Positions 1 through 6,749 of a stretch of 10,299 nucleotides of DNA are shown piece after piece. Origin of the DNA: an uncultured Alphaproteobacteria bacterium (GTDB taxonomy: Bacteria > Pseudomonadota > Alphaproteobacteria > Caulobacterales > Parvularculaceae); the NCBI GenBank assembly GCA_938003575.1, contig CALKYG010000396.1, forward strand, positions 1-10,299, given 5' to 3'. The first letter of the stretch is position 1, and each line of letters opens with the position of its first letter. A program made the translations under genes and the position numbers. The notes beneath the pieces are model-generated. The model had not been told where the DNA came from and ran no database searches. It worked only from the letters and a program-made list of their open reading frames with translations.

Positions 1-599
1 GACCGGTGCGAATAGACGACGCCTTTCGGATCGCCTGTCGTGCCGGACGTGTAACACATGGCAACAGCGGAATTTTCGTCGAACTCAGGCCAGTCAATCG
101 ATTCCGCTTCCCCTGAGATCAGGCTTTCGTAAGAGTCGTCGCCGGTGCCCGCCTCGAGCGCGTGCGCGTCGTCGGTCAGCACAACGAATTTCCTGACCGA
201 GGTCAGCTTGCCGCGCAACGCCGACACCAGCGGGGCGAACGTGATGTCGTAAAACAGATATTCGTCTTCGGCGTGATTGATCACGAACGCCGCATTGTCG
301 GGACCAAGGCGGGGATTGACCGTATGCAGAACCGCGCCGACACCTCCGACCGCGTAATACATCTCGAACTGGCGATGGGTGTTCCATCCGATGACGCCGA
401 CCCTCGACCCCTGCTTGACGCCGATCCGCAGCAGCGCATTGGCGAGCTTGCATATCCGCCGATAGGAATCGCCGACCGTGTAGCGATGGATGGGGCCTTC
501 TACCGTGCGCGTCACGATTTCCGTTCTTCGAAAGTTCCGCGCCGCGTGTTTGAGGATCTCCGTCGTCAGAAGCGGACGGTCCATCATCAAGCCCTTCAT
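1..599 (-). CDS. AlkK-like medium/long-chain fatty acyl-CoA ligase, N-terminal part (runs off the left edge)
   Basis: Activates a fatty acid to acyl-CoA through an acyl-adenylate in the cytoplasm (ANL adenylating superfamily). Read on the minus strand from the ATG at 597-599, 199 codons are present out of the roughly 540 usual for the family; the 3' part lies outside the window. The start, MKGLMMDRPLL, and the segments GWNTHRQFEMYYAV, NPRLGPDNAAFVINHAED and CYTSGTTGDPKGVVYSHR (residues 182-199, holding the A3 phosphate-binding loop) match my recollection of Pseudomonas AlkK and its alphaproteobacterial relatives. A GGGAGA ribosome-binding site lies 4 bases before the ATG, supporting this start over Met5 or Met6. 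Chain-length preference cannot be read from this part. It is divergent from a CoA-transferase gene, which fits acyl-CoA metabolism. Family assignment is firm; the exact substrate is not. Confidence 0.93.
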   Translation of the reverse strand, partial: MKGLMMDRPLLTTEILKHAARNFRRTEIVTRTVEGPIHRYTVGDSYRRICKLANALLRIGVKQGSRVGVIGWNTHRQFEMYYAVGGVGAVLHTVNPRLGPDNAAFVINHAEDEYLFYDITFAPLVSALRGKLTSVRKFVVLTDDAHALEAGTGDDSYESLISGEAESIDWPEFDENSAVAMCYTSGTTGDPKGVVYSHR

Positions 600-730
600 A
601 TCGTCTCCCATTTCCCTTTTTGCCCCGGGTATTGCGGAAACTATCAGGTTTTATTCGCCGCCGGTCAAATCGCCGGCGCCAGGGCGGCGCGGCGGCTTGC
701 GCGGAATTTCGGCCCGCTTATGGTCCTGTC
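600..730. promoter_or_regulatory. Divergent intergenic region between acyl-CoA ligase and CoA-transferase genes
   Basis: This 131-base gap must hold the 5' control signals of both outward-facing genes. I see no convincing -35/-10 pair. It contains one perfect 6-bp inverted repeat: CGCCGG at 659-664 and CCGGCG at 673-678, with an 8-base spacer TCAAATCG. It is GC-rich and could arise by chance, but its place between two divergent genes is where a shared operator would sit. The AT-richest stretch is about 631-655. Confidence 0.35.
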
Positions 731-1960
731 ATGACAACGAAACCAAAGACTGCGCTTGACGGCGTGCGCGTGCTTGACCTTTCCCGCGTGCTTGCCGGGC
801 CGTGGGCGAGCCAGCTCCTCGGCGACCTCGGCGCCGAGGTCATCAAGATCGAAAAACCGGGCTCGGGCGACGACACCCGCGGCTGGGGCCCGCCTTTTCT
901 CCATGCCGAGTCGGGCGAAACGACGGATGCGGCCTATTTCCTTTCAGCCAACAGAAACAAGAAGTCCGTCGCCGTCGATATCGCCGACCCCGACGGCGCG
1001 GCGCTGGTCAGGCGGATTGCCGCGACGAGCCACATTGTCGTCGAGAACTTCAAGGTGGGGGGCCTGAAAAAATACGGCCTCGATTACGCGAGCCTTTCGT
1101 CGATCAATCCGCGCCTCGTCTATTGTTCAATCACAGGCTTTGGACAAACCGGTCCGTACGCCCCGCGCGCCGGATACGACTATATGATTCAGGCGATGGG
1201 CGGACTGATGTCGATAACCGGCCAGCCTGACGGCGCAGCCGGCGCCGAACCGATGAAAGTGGGCGTGGCCGTCGCCGATCTCTTCACCGGCATGTACGCC
1301 GCAACGTCAATACTGGCCGCGCTGCGCCACGCGGAGCGTACGGGCGAAGGACAGCACCTCGACGTCGCGCTGCTTGATTGCCAGATCGCGATGCTGGCCA
1401 ACCAGGCCTCGAACTTCCTTGTCTCGGGGAGCGTTCCGACGCGCCTCGGCAACGCACATCCGAACATCGCGCCCTATCAGGTGTTTGCGACAAAGGACGG
1501 ATACGTCGTCATTGCGGTCGGCAATGACACGCAGTTCGCGGCCTTTGCACGGGCTGTCGGCGCACCCGAATTGTGCGCGGACGACCGCTTCAGGACAAAC
1601 AGGGCCCGCGTCCAGAATCGCGCGCTTCTGATCGAACGGCTCTCGCCGATATTGCTGGCGCGGACGACCGAAGAATGGCTCGCCGTCATGGAGGCTGCGA
1701 CAGTTCCCGCAGGCCCTATCAATGCAATCGATGCGGTGTTCTCCGACAGGCATGTCGCGACACGGAAGATGACGGCGCCGATGAAAAGGCCCGACGCCGG
1801 CGGCCGGGAAATGGTGACGCATCCGGTGAAATATTCCAGAACGCCGGCGCTTACGGATGAGCCGCCGCCGATTCTCGGCCTGCACACTGATGAAGTTCTC
1901 GCTGAATTCGCAAGCGCCGAAGAGCGCTCATCGTTAAAGGCCCGCGGCGTGATCGGCTGA
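731..1960 (+). CDS. CoA-transferase family III (CaiB/BaiF) protein
   Basis: A 409-residue cytoplasmic enzyme that moves CoA from an acyl-CoA donor to a carboxylic acid, through aspartyl-CoA thioester intermediates in the known family members. The N-terminal core LDGVRVLDLSRVLAGPWASQ, the segment LGAEVIKIEKPGSGDDTR, the GYDYMIQAMGGLMSITGQ stretch and the VGVAVADLFTGMYA segment are diagnostic. Asp183 in VADLFTG aligns with the catalytic Asp169 of formyl-CoA transferase. Length is normal for the family. I chose ATG 731 because LDGVRVLDLSR follows at the family's usual distance; the frame is open further upstream to ATG 620, but that extension is Arg-rich, looks nothing like the family and would fill the divergent promoter region. 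No clear Shine-Dalgarno precedes 731. The substrate pair is unknown; SUGCT-like, carnitine or racemase-type roles cannot be separated here. The paired acyl-CoA ligase suggests fatty or dicarboxylic acid metabolism. Confidence 0.93.
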   Translation: MTTKPKTALDGVRVLDLSRVLAGPWASQLLGDLGAEVIKIEKPGSGDDTRGWGPPFLHAESGETTDAAYFLSANRNKKSVAVDIADPDGAALVRRIAATSHIVVENFKVGGLKKYGLDYASLSSINPRLVYCSITGFGQTGPYAPRAGYDYMIQAMGGLMSITGQPDGAAGAEPMKVGVAVADLFTGMYAATSILAALRHAERTGEGQHLDVALLDCQIAMLANQASNFLVSGSVPTRLGNAHPNIAPYQVFATKDGYVVIAVGNDTQFAAFARAVGAPELCADDRFRTNRARVQNRALLIERLSPILLARTTEEWLAVMEAATVPAGPINAIDAVFSDRHVATRKMTAPMKRPDAGGREMVTHPVKYSRTPALTDEPPPILGLHTDEVLAEFASAEERSSLKARGVIG

Positions 1961-1972
1961 CGGGCCGCCGGG

Positions 1973-1989
1973 AAAAATCTGTTTCAGAC
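1973..1989 (-). terminator. Weak candidate intrinsic terminator after the receiver gene
   Basis: Read on the minus strand, TCTG-AAA-CAGA (1988 down to 1978, with one G·U pair possible outside it) is followed directly by five T residues (1977-1973). It overlaps the receiver gene's stop codon and lies in the 23-base gap between two convergent genes, where a terminator is expected. The stem is only 4-5 bp, so termination may be inefficient or Rho-dependent. Confidence 0.3.
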
Positions 1990-2391
1990 GGCCTTGGCGG
2001 CTGTCGCTTCGGTTGCGACGGCGCCGGTCACAATTCCGATTTCCGCGAACTTGGCTTCAATCGACTGGCGATCGAACGGCTTTAGCAGATGGTGCGCGGC
2101 GCCCGCCGCCTTGGCGAGGGTGAATTGCTGGGTGTCGTTTTCCGTTGCGCACAGAATGATCACCGGGCGCTGGTCCTGAGGGAGTTCTGCGACGCCGCGC
2201 AGGAAATCGAGCGCGCCGAACGACGGCAAGTCCCAATCGAGCAGCACAACGTCGGGAACCGACGAGCGGCAAGCCTCAAGGGCTTCGGCGGCGCACTCGG
2301 CTTCTTTCGACTCAACAGACAGATCCGCAAGAATGCGCATCGCGATTTCACGGATGACGCTTGAATCTTCTACGATCAGACAGGTCTTCAT
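1984..2391 (-). CDS. Single-domain response regulator (CheY-like receiver) downstream of chpT
   Basis: A 135-residue stand-alone receiver with no output domain. All the phosphorylation-site residues are visible: the acidic pair Glu8-Asp9 in IVEDS, the phosphoacceptor Asp52 in LLDWDLP, the switch Thr83 in CATEND, and Lys104 in LLKPFD. The C-terminal ~15 residues are an Ala/Thr-rich tail (GAVATEATAAKAV) beyond the fold. It follows chpT on the same strand after 49 bases, so the two are probably co-transcribed. That makes it a candidate phosphate acceptor from, or competitor for, ChpT; this is inference, because receivers of this type also act with chemotaxis or other kinases. The ribosome-binding site is weak, with no purine-rich core close to the ATG. 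A TTAA-N7-CTAA sequence resembling a CtrA site lies about 50-64 bases upstream of the start. DNA binding by the protein itself is not expected. Confidence 0.93.
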   Translation of the reverse strand: MKTCLIVEDSSVIREIAMRILADLSVESKEAECAAEALEACRSSVPDVVLLDWDLPSFGALDFLRGVAELPQDQRPVIILCATENDTQQFTLAKAAGAAHHLLKPFDRQSIEAKFAEIGIVTGAVATEATAAKAV

Positions 2392-2440
2392 AATGTGCGG
2401 GCCGGCGTTGGTTTTGAGCCTGCACTATCGCCCTTTTCGG

Positions 2441-2455
2441 TTAGCCCGCCGTTAA
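2441..2455 (-). promoter_or_regulatory. Possible CtrA-like site, TTAA-N7-CTAA
   Basis: On the minus strand TTAA (2455-2452), seven bases, then CTAA (2444-2441) differs by one base from the CtrA consensus TTAA-N7-TTAA. It spans the last codons and stop of chpT and lies 50-64 bases upstream of the receiver's ATG. It is confounded because chpT coding sequence (Leu-Thr-Ala-Gly-stop) creates it. Treat as a candidate only. Confidence 0.25.
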
Positions 2456-3118
2456 CGACGCCGGCGCCAATTGAGCGGAATCGGCCGAAAACCGGATGCA
2501 GAACGTGACGCCGCCTTCGTCCTGCGCAACGGCGATCTCACCGCCGGCCGAGCGAGCGGCGAGAGCCGAAAGATAATGAGGCGTAAATTTCGGCTTCAGT
2601 TCCGTCGCATTCCCGGAAAGGGCCGTCACCATCTCATCCTGAACGATGACGCGCTGACCCGTCACCCTGACATCATAGGAGCCGCTCGCGCCCGAAATGT
2701 GAACGAGCCCGCCGCGCGGAACGCAATCAGCGGCCGCCGCCCCGATGACGAGAAGCGCCTTCACCTCTTCTTTCGGCGCGCTCCCTGATCCGATTCGCCA
2801 ATCAAGCGTCGCCTTGGTCCAGGCAAGAAGCCCCTGGAGCACGTTCCGCGCTTCCTCAAAGGGAAGCTCGGCCCCGAGCCCGCCTGACGCGCCATAGGCA
2901 AGGCGCGCATATTTCAGCAGGGCGACGGATTTTTCGGCGCTTGATTTGATGAGATCCAGCGCCGCTTCCTTCATCGACGGGTCCATCGCCGGATCGCCAA
3001 GCACCTCAAGGCCCGATGAAAGCGCGCCAATCGGGTTCACCAGATCGTGGCAAAGACGCGAAGACATGAGCGCAGACAGGCTTACAGCGTCAAACTCGTC
3101 GGAAGGCTGATACGGCAT
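2441..3118 (-). CDS. chpT: ChpT histidine phosphotransferase of the cell-cycle relay
   Basis: A 225-residue cytoplasmic phosphotransferase. In Caulobacter, ChpT carries phosphate from the hybrid kinase CckA to the regulators CtrA and CpdR. The signature is the dimerisation/phosphotransfer helix LMSSRLCHDLVNPIGALSSG (residues 17-36), with the phosphorylated histidine expected at His24, followed by helix two (SAEKSVALLKYARLAYGA) and a degenerate Bergerat-like C-terminal domain without catalytic ATP-binding motifs, as is normal for ChpT. Length is typical. Start ATG 3118 puts the SLSALMSSRLCHDL helix near the N terminus as in known members; GAAGGGG lies a few bases upstream. It follows ydbL after 83 bases on the same strand and precedes a receiver gene by 49 bases. 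Assignment is confident; a generic histidine phosphotransferase of the same family is the only real alternative. Confidence 0.93.
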   Translation of the reverse strand: MPYQPSDEFDAVSLSALMSSRLCHDLVNPIGALSSGLEVLGDPAMDPSMKEAALDLIKSSAEKSVALLKYARLAYGASGGLGAELPFEEARNVLQGLLAWTKATLDWRIGSGSAPKEEVKALLVIGAAAADCVPRGGLVHISGASGSYDVRVTGQRVIVQDEMVTALSGNATELKPKFTPHYLSALAARSAGGEIAVAQDEGGVTFCIRFSADSAQLAPASLTAG

Positions 3119-3149
3119 TTCGTCGGGGCCCCTTCAAAACATGGCCCTC

Positions 3150-3194
3150 TTATGGATGATTCGCCGGGACGTGTCGGTTACCGGGCGTCCATAA
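3150..3194. repeat. Imperfect inverted repeat between ydbL and chpT
   Basis: TTATGGA (3150-3156) and TCCATAA (3188-3194) are perfect 7-base complements. Inside them CGCCGG (3162-3167) can pair with CCGG-G-CG (3181-3187), leaving a 5-base bulge on one side, a 1-base bulge on the other and a 13-base loop. There is no T-run after it on the minus strand, so it is not an ordinary terminator. It fills about half of the 83-base gap upstream of chpT and could be a leader hairpin, a processing site or an operator. Confidence 0.45.
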
Positions 3195-3201
3195 TCGACA
3201 G

Positions 3202-3552
3202 TCAGGGCTGTTTCGCCCACGTGCCGTCCGGCAGGCGGACGCACTGCCCGCTCGCGGCGCTTTCAACGAGGCGCTTGCCCGTCAACGCCGCCGCATCCTC
3301 GATCGTGACGCCGTTGCGCGCGGCGAGATCGGCAAACGCAGCCTTGCGCTGCTGGTTCACCGCTCGAACCTCGCGCTTGACCTCCTCGCTCGCCGCAAGG
3401 GAATCGACAACGCCGAGATAGCCGTCGGATTGCTCGCCGACGATACATCTGGATTTCGCGTCTTCGATCATCGGCGAGGCCGCATTCGCCGCACCGGCCA
3501 ATGCGGACAGCGCAACCAGGAGAGCCGCGGTCTTCAGCAAGGAATTTTTCAT
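3202..3552 (-). CDS. ydbL: YdbL family (DUF1318) periplasmic protein
   Basis: A 116-residue secreted protein. The start MKNSLLKTAALLVALSALAG with ANA just before the mature part is a classic Sec signal peptide (residues 1 to about 24). The mature part shows the DUF1318 pattern: GEQSDGYLGVV, then VRAVNQQRKAAFADLAARNG, VTIEDAAALTGKRLVESA and a terminal DGTWAKQP, parallel to E. coli YdbL. In E. coli, YdbL is reported to assist the YdbH-YnbE bridge by limiting YnbE self-assembly. Two starts are possible: GTG at 3564 (GGGAG 8 bases before) or ATG at 3552 (AAGGTGA 8 bases before). I chose the ATG because it begins the signal peptide with a lysine directly after Met; the GTG adds only four residues. 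It follows ynbE by 12-24 bases, so translation is probably coupled. Confidence 0.92.
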   Translation of the reverse strand: MKNSLLKTAALLVALSALAGAANAASPMIEDAKSRCIVGEQSDGYLGVVDSLAASEEVKREVRAVNQQRKAAFADLAARNGVTIEDAAALTGKRLVESAASGQCVRLPDGTWAKQP

Positions 3553-3576
3553 TTGGGCGATCACCTTTCAGTCTCC

Positions 3577-3789
3577 CTAGAAGATGTCCGGGTTGTTCGC
3601 GATCAGGTCCTGGATTTCCCTATCCATCTTGATAAGGACTTCCTGTTTGATGTTCACGTTCAGATTGATTTCGATCGGCTTGTCCGGCGCCTGGACCTTC
3701 ACCGTCGCACACGCGGCGACCACGGAGAACAGGAGCGCCGCCTGAACGACCGCGCCCGGCCGGCTCCACCCAGAGCTAATTCGAAACAT
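3577..3789 (-). CDS. ynbE: YnbE-like outer-membrane lipoprotein
   Basis: A 70-residue lipoprotein. Residues 1-26 form a lipoprotein signal peptide (Arg3 and Arg10, hydrophobic AALLFSVV) ending in the lipobox VAAC, with Cys27 the lipidated residue; Ala28 does not signal inner-membrane retention. The mature part, PDKPIEINLNVNIKQEVLI, followed by KMDREIQDLIANNPDIF, closely follows E. coli YnbE (PITINMNVKIEHEIIIKADK, ending in DLF). In E. coli, YnbE in the outer membrane continues the beta-structure of the inner-membrane protein YdbH to form an intermembrane bridge for lipid homeostasis. Its order between ydbH and ydbL matches E. coli. A purine-rich GAGGCGAGGG lies upstream of the ATG. Its TAG stop runs straight into the GGGAG upstream of ydbL. 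Easily missed by annotation because it is short. Confidence 0.9.
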   Translation of the reverse strand: MFRISSGWSRPGAVVQAALLFSVVAACATVKVQAPDKPIEINLNVNIKQEVLIKMDREIQDLIANNPDIF

Positions 3790-3840
3790 GCCCGCCCTCG
3801 CCTCTTGTAGGAATCATCCTTGCTGAAACGATAGCATAAC

Positions 3841-3865
3841 CGCCCCTGATGTCGAAATAGGGGCG
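3841..3865. repeat. Hairpin in the ydbH-ynbE intercistronic gap
   Basis: CGCCCCT (3841-3847) and AGGGGCG (3859-3865) are perfect 7-base complements around an 11-base loop. The sequence lies in the 107-base gap between ydbH and ynbE, the longest gap in this cluster. On the minus strand no T-run follows, so full termination is unlikely; a stem of this kind could stabilise the ydbH 3' end or attenuate read-through. The rest of the gap (3790-3840) holds the ynbE leader with no clear promoter. Confidence 0.45.
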
Positions 3866-3896
3866 AAGCGCGCCGCAAGCCGCCATGAAACGGCCG

Positions 3897-6713
3897 CTAT
3901 TGGTCCTGCGTGTCGGCCTTTTCCTCTTTCTGCGCCCTCTCAATCTGAAGCTTGACGTTCGTGGAAAGGATAGCCTGTTCAATCAGGCTCAAGAGCGGCG
4001 CATCGATTGTTATTCGGTATTTGACGGGACTGTCGACGCGCTGGGTCTCCTTGCCGGTCTTTACGGGAATGTCGCTGCGCCCTTCGAAAAAAATCTTGAA
4101 ATTCAACGTGCCGTCGAGCGGACCGTCGATCTCGGCGGAGAGCTTGTCGAAGCGAAGCTCCCGCAGGATTTCAAAGGCGAGCGCGCTCTGCTCGCTTGAT
4201 TGAGCGGCGGCTTGGGTCGCCTTTCCCTGATACCTGACGACGCCCTTGCCCTTCGATGAAAGCAGCCCGTTGTTCACGCGGGCCCGTCCGCCCTCGAACG
4301 AAACCGGCAGCACGCCTTCAACAACCCCTTCGCCGGAAAGTCCCTCGATATTGAGATAGCTGAGGAGCCGTTGAAGGTTGACATTGTCGATCTTGAGCTG
4401 CGTTTCAGCCGTCCCGCCGGCGATGGACATCCGCGAATCATAGGCGCCGATTGTTCCGTCGAACCAGGGAAATTCCGCTTCGATGATTTCTATCGTGTCG
4501 TCTCCCGGAAACTGGAATTTCATGGCCCCGTTTTCGAGCTTCAGGGCGTCGAGATCGATCTTCCTGATTGCAAGAAGCTGTTCGCCCGCTGTCGCAACGG
4601 GCGCGAGATTTGAGAAAACCAGCTTGCCTGAAACGCCTTCGGTGCGCGTGACGGCGACGCCCGGGCCGCTGAACGACACATTATCGAGGTTGATCGTCGC
4701 TGAAGATAAAACGCTGTCGGGCGCCCAGGAGAATTTGGCGCGCCCTTCAGTTGTTCCGGAGGCGTTTGCAACAACGCCGCGCAGCGCCGGAAGCAGACGG
4801 TCGGGCTGAAAACCGTAAGTGAACCTGAGCAGGCCGGAGTCAAACACGGCCTCGCCTCGCCCGGTCTTCACATAATGAACGCCGTCGCCGGCGCCGAGGC
4901 GCGCGCCGTCAGGCGTCGACACGCCAAGGGTGAAGCTCGCAACATTGTCGGCAAGCCTTACGCCGCCTGAAGCGATGACCGGCGCGACTTTCTCCAGTTC
5001 TGTTTTTTCAGCGATCCGGACAGACGATATCGCAGCATTGACTGCGACCGTGTCGCGAACCAGCTCGCTGTCGAACCCGCCATCCACGCCGCTGAGAATC
5101 AGGGCGTCGTTCAGGATGACGGCGCCGCCTGTCATTCGTCCGCGAATGCGGCTCGTCTGCTTGTCGGAATCATAGGCGAGAGTGAAGTCAAGGGCCGGCG
5201 GGGCCCCGGCGAACGTCGTCTTCCCTATGCGAAAGAACGCGGACCTCGAATTGAGGACGCCATCGAGCTCGGTCAGCGGCGTCCGGCTCCAGCCGATCGA
5301 GATCAGCGGGGATGTTTTCGCGCAGAGCGCCGCATCGGCGATCTTCGCGTCCATGTCCTGATCGACAAACCTGAATGTCCCGCGGGCGGCGTTCAGGCAT
5401 GCGCCGTCTGGCGGCGACGCAATAATCGATCGTCCCTGAAAATCCGCGTCGATTCTCAGATCCCCGTTGATCGGCAGGTCGCTGACTCGCATCCGTCCGA
5501 TCTGTCCGGACTGCAAGACGACATCAACCGTCGCATCACCGGACAGGTCATTGCGGGAATAAACGCCGTCGAAGGCCCCCTTGAAATCCGCGAATGCAAA
5601 GCCGGCGATTGTCTGCTTTTCAAATTGCGCCTCCCCCTCGACCGCCCATTTTCCGCTATCAACCGATCTTGCGCTGAACCGGGCGTCCCCTGAGGCGGCC
5701 GGCCCGCTGAGGGCCGCGACAAACCGGACTTTCGTCTCCCCGCCCGCGCGTTCGAAGAGAGGTCCGCCGTCGCCGCCGATCAACAGCCGGTCGTCGCGAT
5801 CGGAAATGAATGCAAGTGGACCCTCGGCAAGCCGGAGACGGACGCCGCTCCGTGAAAATTCGGCGATGAAATCGCCGGAGATCATGATCCGTCCGATTTC
5901 TTCGCCGCTTGCGGATATCAGCGGCGCAAGCGTTGGAGACGATTCAGCATCCAGCGTCGACGATTTCACGGCGATGCTTGCCGCGCCTTCAAGGCCTTTG
6001 GGCTCAGAACCGAAGAAGCTTCGCCAGGATGCGAGCGTCGCCTCAACCCGCAGATCGGCGCCGCTGATTGCTCCGACAACGGAGCGAATGTCGCCCGTCG
6101 CCGCTGCGGTCGCGGCAATCTCGCCGTTTGAGCCAAGGACGATCTCGCCCGAGCCCGCCGCGTCAGAGACCGCGAGCGCGGCGTTGCCGGCGTTCTCGGC
6201 CTTGAACCGGGCTGCAAAGCGGCCGCCCGCATTGATGTCGAACGCGCCATTGACTTCCGAAGTCGCAAGACCCGCCGGCGTCGCCGCGTCAATCTGAACG
6301 CCCGAAATTTTCACGGCCTCGAAGGGCGGCGGCGACGGCGGCGCCTCCGGGTCAGGGCTCCACCCGGCGATGGACGGGCGCCAGGTTTCATCAATGCGGG
6401 CTGAAATCCGGCCGCCGCCGATCGATACGGTCCTAAGATCGCCTTTGAATAGCAGGTCGCGCCAGTCATAGGCGAACTCGACCGCGCTGAGGTCTATGGC
6501 GCTTGCGGGATCTGTTCCCGCCTTCATGGATGCGAGCGTCAACCGGTCGAGCGATACGCTTTCCACAACGACGGCCGGTTCGATCAGACGCGCGCGCGCC
6601 ATCACGCGCTCGACGGCGGCTTCCGCAATCGGCCTGCGCAGGAGGAACAACGCCGCAGCCGTCAGCGCCAACACAACCAAAACGCCGATGACGAGGCGGG
6701 CGGCGAGGCGCAT
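3897..6713 (-). CDS. ydbH: YdbH family AsmA-like intermembrane lipid-bridge protein
   Basis: A 938-residue protein anchored by one N-terminal membrane helix (residues about 5-25, RLVIGVLVVLALTAAALFLL, then RR), with the rest in the periplasm. The body is rich in alternating hydrophobic/polar strands such as GTTEGRAKFSWAPDSVLS, typical of AsmA-like/repeating beta-groove proteins. The C-terminal part matches the YdbH domain (Pfam name DctA-YdbH): GLSGEGVVEGVLPVSFEGGR from residue 791, then NNGLLSSKGKGVVRYQG, corresponding to E. coli LSGTGNISGTLPL. E. coli YdbH is about 880 residues, so this one is slightly longer. The tail is charged and Gln/Asp-rich. In E. coli, YdbH acts with YnbE to bridge the envelope, redundantly with TamB and YhdP. 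AGGAG sits 6 bases before ATG 6713, fixing the start. The 'dicarboxylate transport' label of the domain is historical and should not be taken as function. Confidence 0.92.
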   Translation of the reverse strand: MRLAARLVIGVLVVLALTAAALFLLRRPIAEAAVERVMARARLIEPAVVVESVSLDRLTLASMKAGTDPASAIDLSAVEFAYDWRDLLFKGDLRTVSIGGGRISARIDETWRPSIAGWSPDPEAPPSPPPFEAVKISGVQIDAATPAGLATSEVNGAFDINAGGRFAARFKAENAGNAALAVSDAAGSGEIVLGSNGEIAATAAATGDIRSVVGAISGADLRVEATLASWRSFFGSEPKGLEGAASIAVKSSTLDAESSPTLAPLISASGEEIGRIMISGDFIAEFSRSGVRLRLAEGPLAFISDRDDRLLIGGDGGPLFERAGGETKVRFVAALSGPAASGDARFSARSVDSGKWAVEGEAQFEKQTIAGFAFADFKGAFDGVYSRNDLSGDATVDVVLQSGQIGRMRVSDLPINGDLRIDADFQGRSIIASPPDGACLNAARGTFRFVDQDMDAKIADAALCAKTSPLISIGWSRTPLTELDGVLNSRSAFFRIGKTTFAGAPPALDFTLAYDSDKQTSRIRGRMTGGAVILNDALILSGVDGGFDSELVRDTVAVNAAISSVRIAEKTELEKVAPVIASGGVRLADNVASFTLGVSTPDGARLGAGDGVHYVKTGRGEAVFDSGLLRFTYGFQPDRLLPALRGVVANASGTTEGRAKFSWAPDSVLSSATINLDNVSFSGPGVAVTRTEGVSGKLVFSNLAPVATAGEQLLAIRKIDLDALKLENGAMKFQFPGDDTIEIIEAEFPWFDGTIGAYDSRMSIAGGTAETQLKIDNVNLQRLLSYLNIEGLSGEGVVEGVLPVSFEGGRARVNNGLLSSKGKGVVRYQGKATQAAAQSSEQSALAFEILRELRFDKLSAEIDGPLDGTLNFKIFFEGRSDIPVKTGKETQRVDSPVKYRITIDAPLLSLIEQAILSTNVKLQIERAQKEEKADTQDQ

Positions 6714-6719
6714 CCGCTA

Positions 6720-6724
6720 CTCCT
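6720..6724 (-). promoter_or_regulatory. Shine-Dalgarno of ydbH
   Basis: AGGAG on the minus strand, 6 bases before the ydbH ATG. It is one of the strongest ribosome-binding sites in the window and decides the start that retains the membrane anchor. Confidence 0.75.
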
Positions 6725-6749
6725 GCGTGCTGACTTATCCCCTCGACGA

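Noticed and set aside
620..730. N-terminal extension of the CoA-transferase to ATG 620
   Set aside because: The extra 37 residues are Arg-rich and unlike the family; the conserved N-terminal core begins shortly after ATG 731.
162..734. 190-codon plus-strand open frame across the ligase 5' end and the intergenic gap
   Set aside because: Runs antisense to a clear acyl-CoA ligase and ends just inside the CoA-transferase start; no recognisable family.
3158..3815. GANTC (CcrM-type methylation) sites at 3158-3162 and 3811-3815 near chpT and ynbE
   Set aside because: The motif is expected about once in 256 bases by chance, so two sites in gaps do not show cell-cycle methylation control.
3776..3982. 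68-codon minus-strand frame across the ydbH-ynbE gap
   Set aside because: Overlaps the ydbH end and ynbE start out of frame, is Arg-rich and lacks a good ribosome-binding site.
5581..6297. 238-codon open frame antisense to ydbH
   Set aside because: Ser/Ala/Pro/Arg-rich translation with no domain or ribosome-binding site; a shadow of the ydbH frame.
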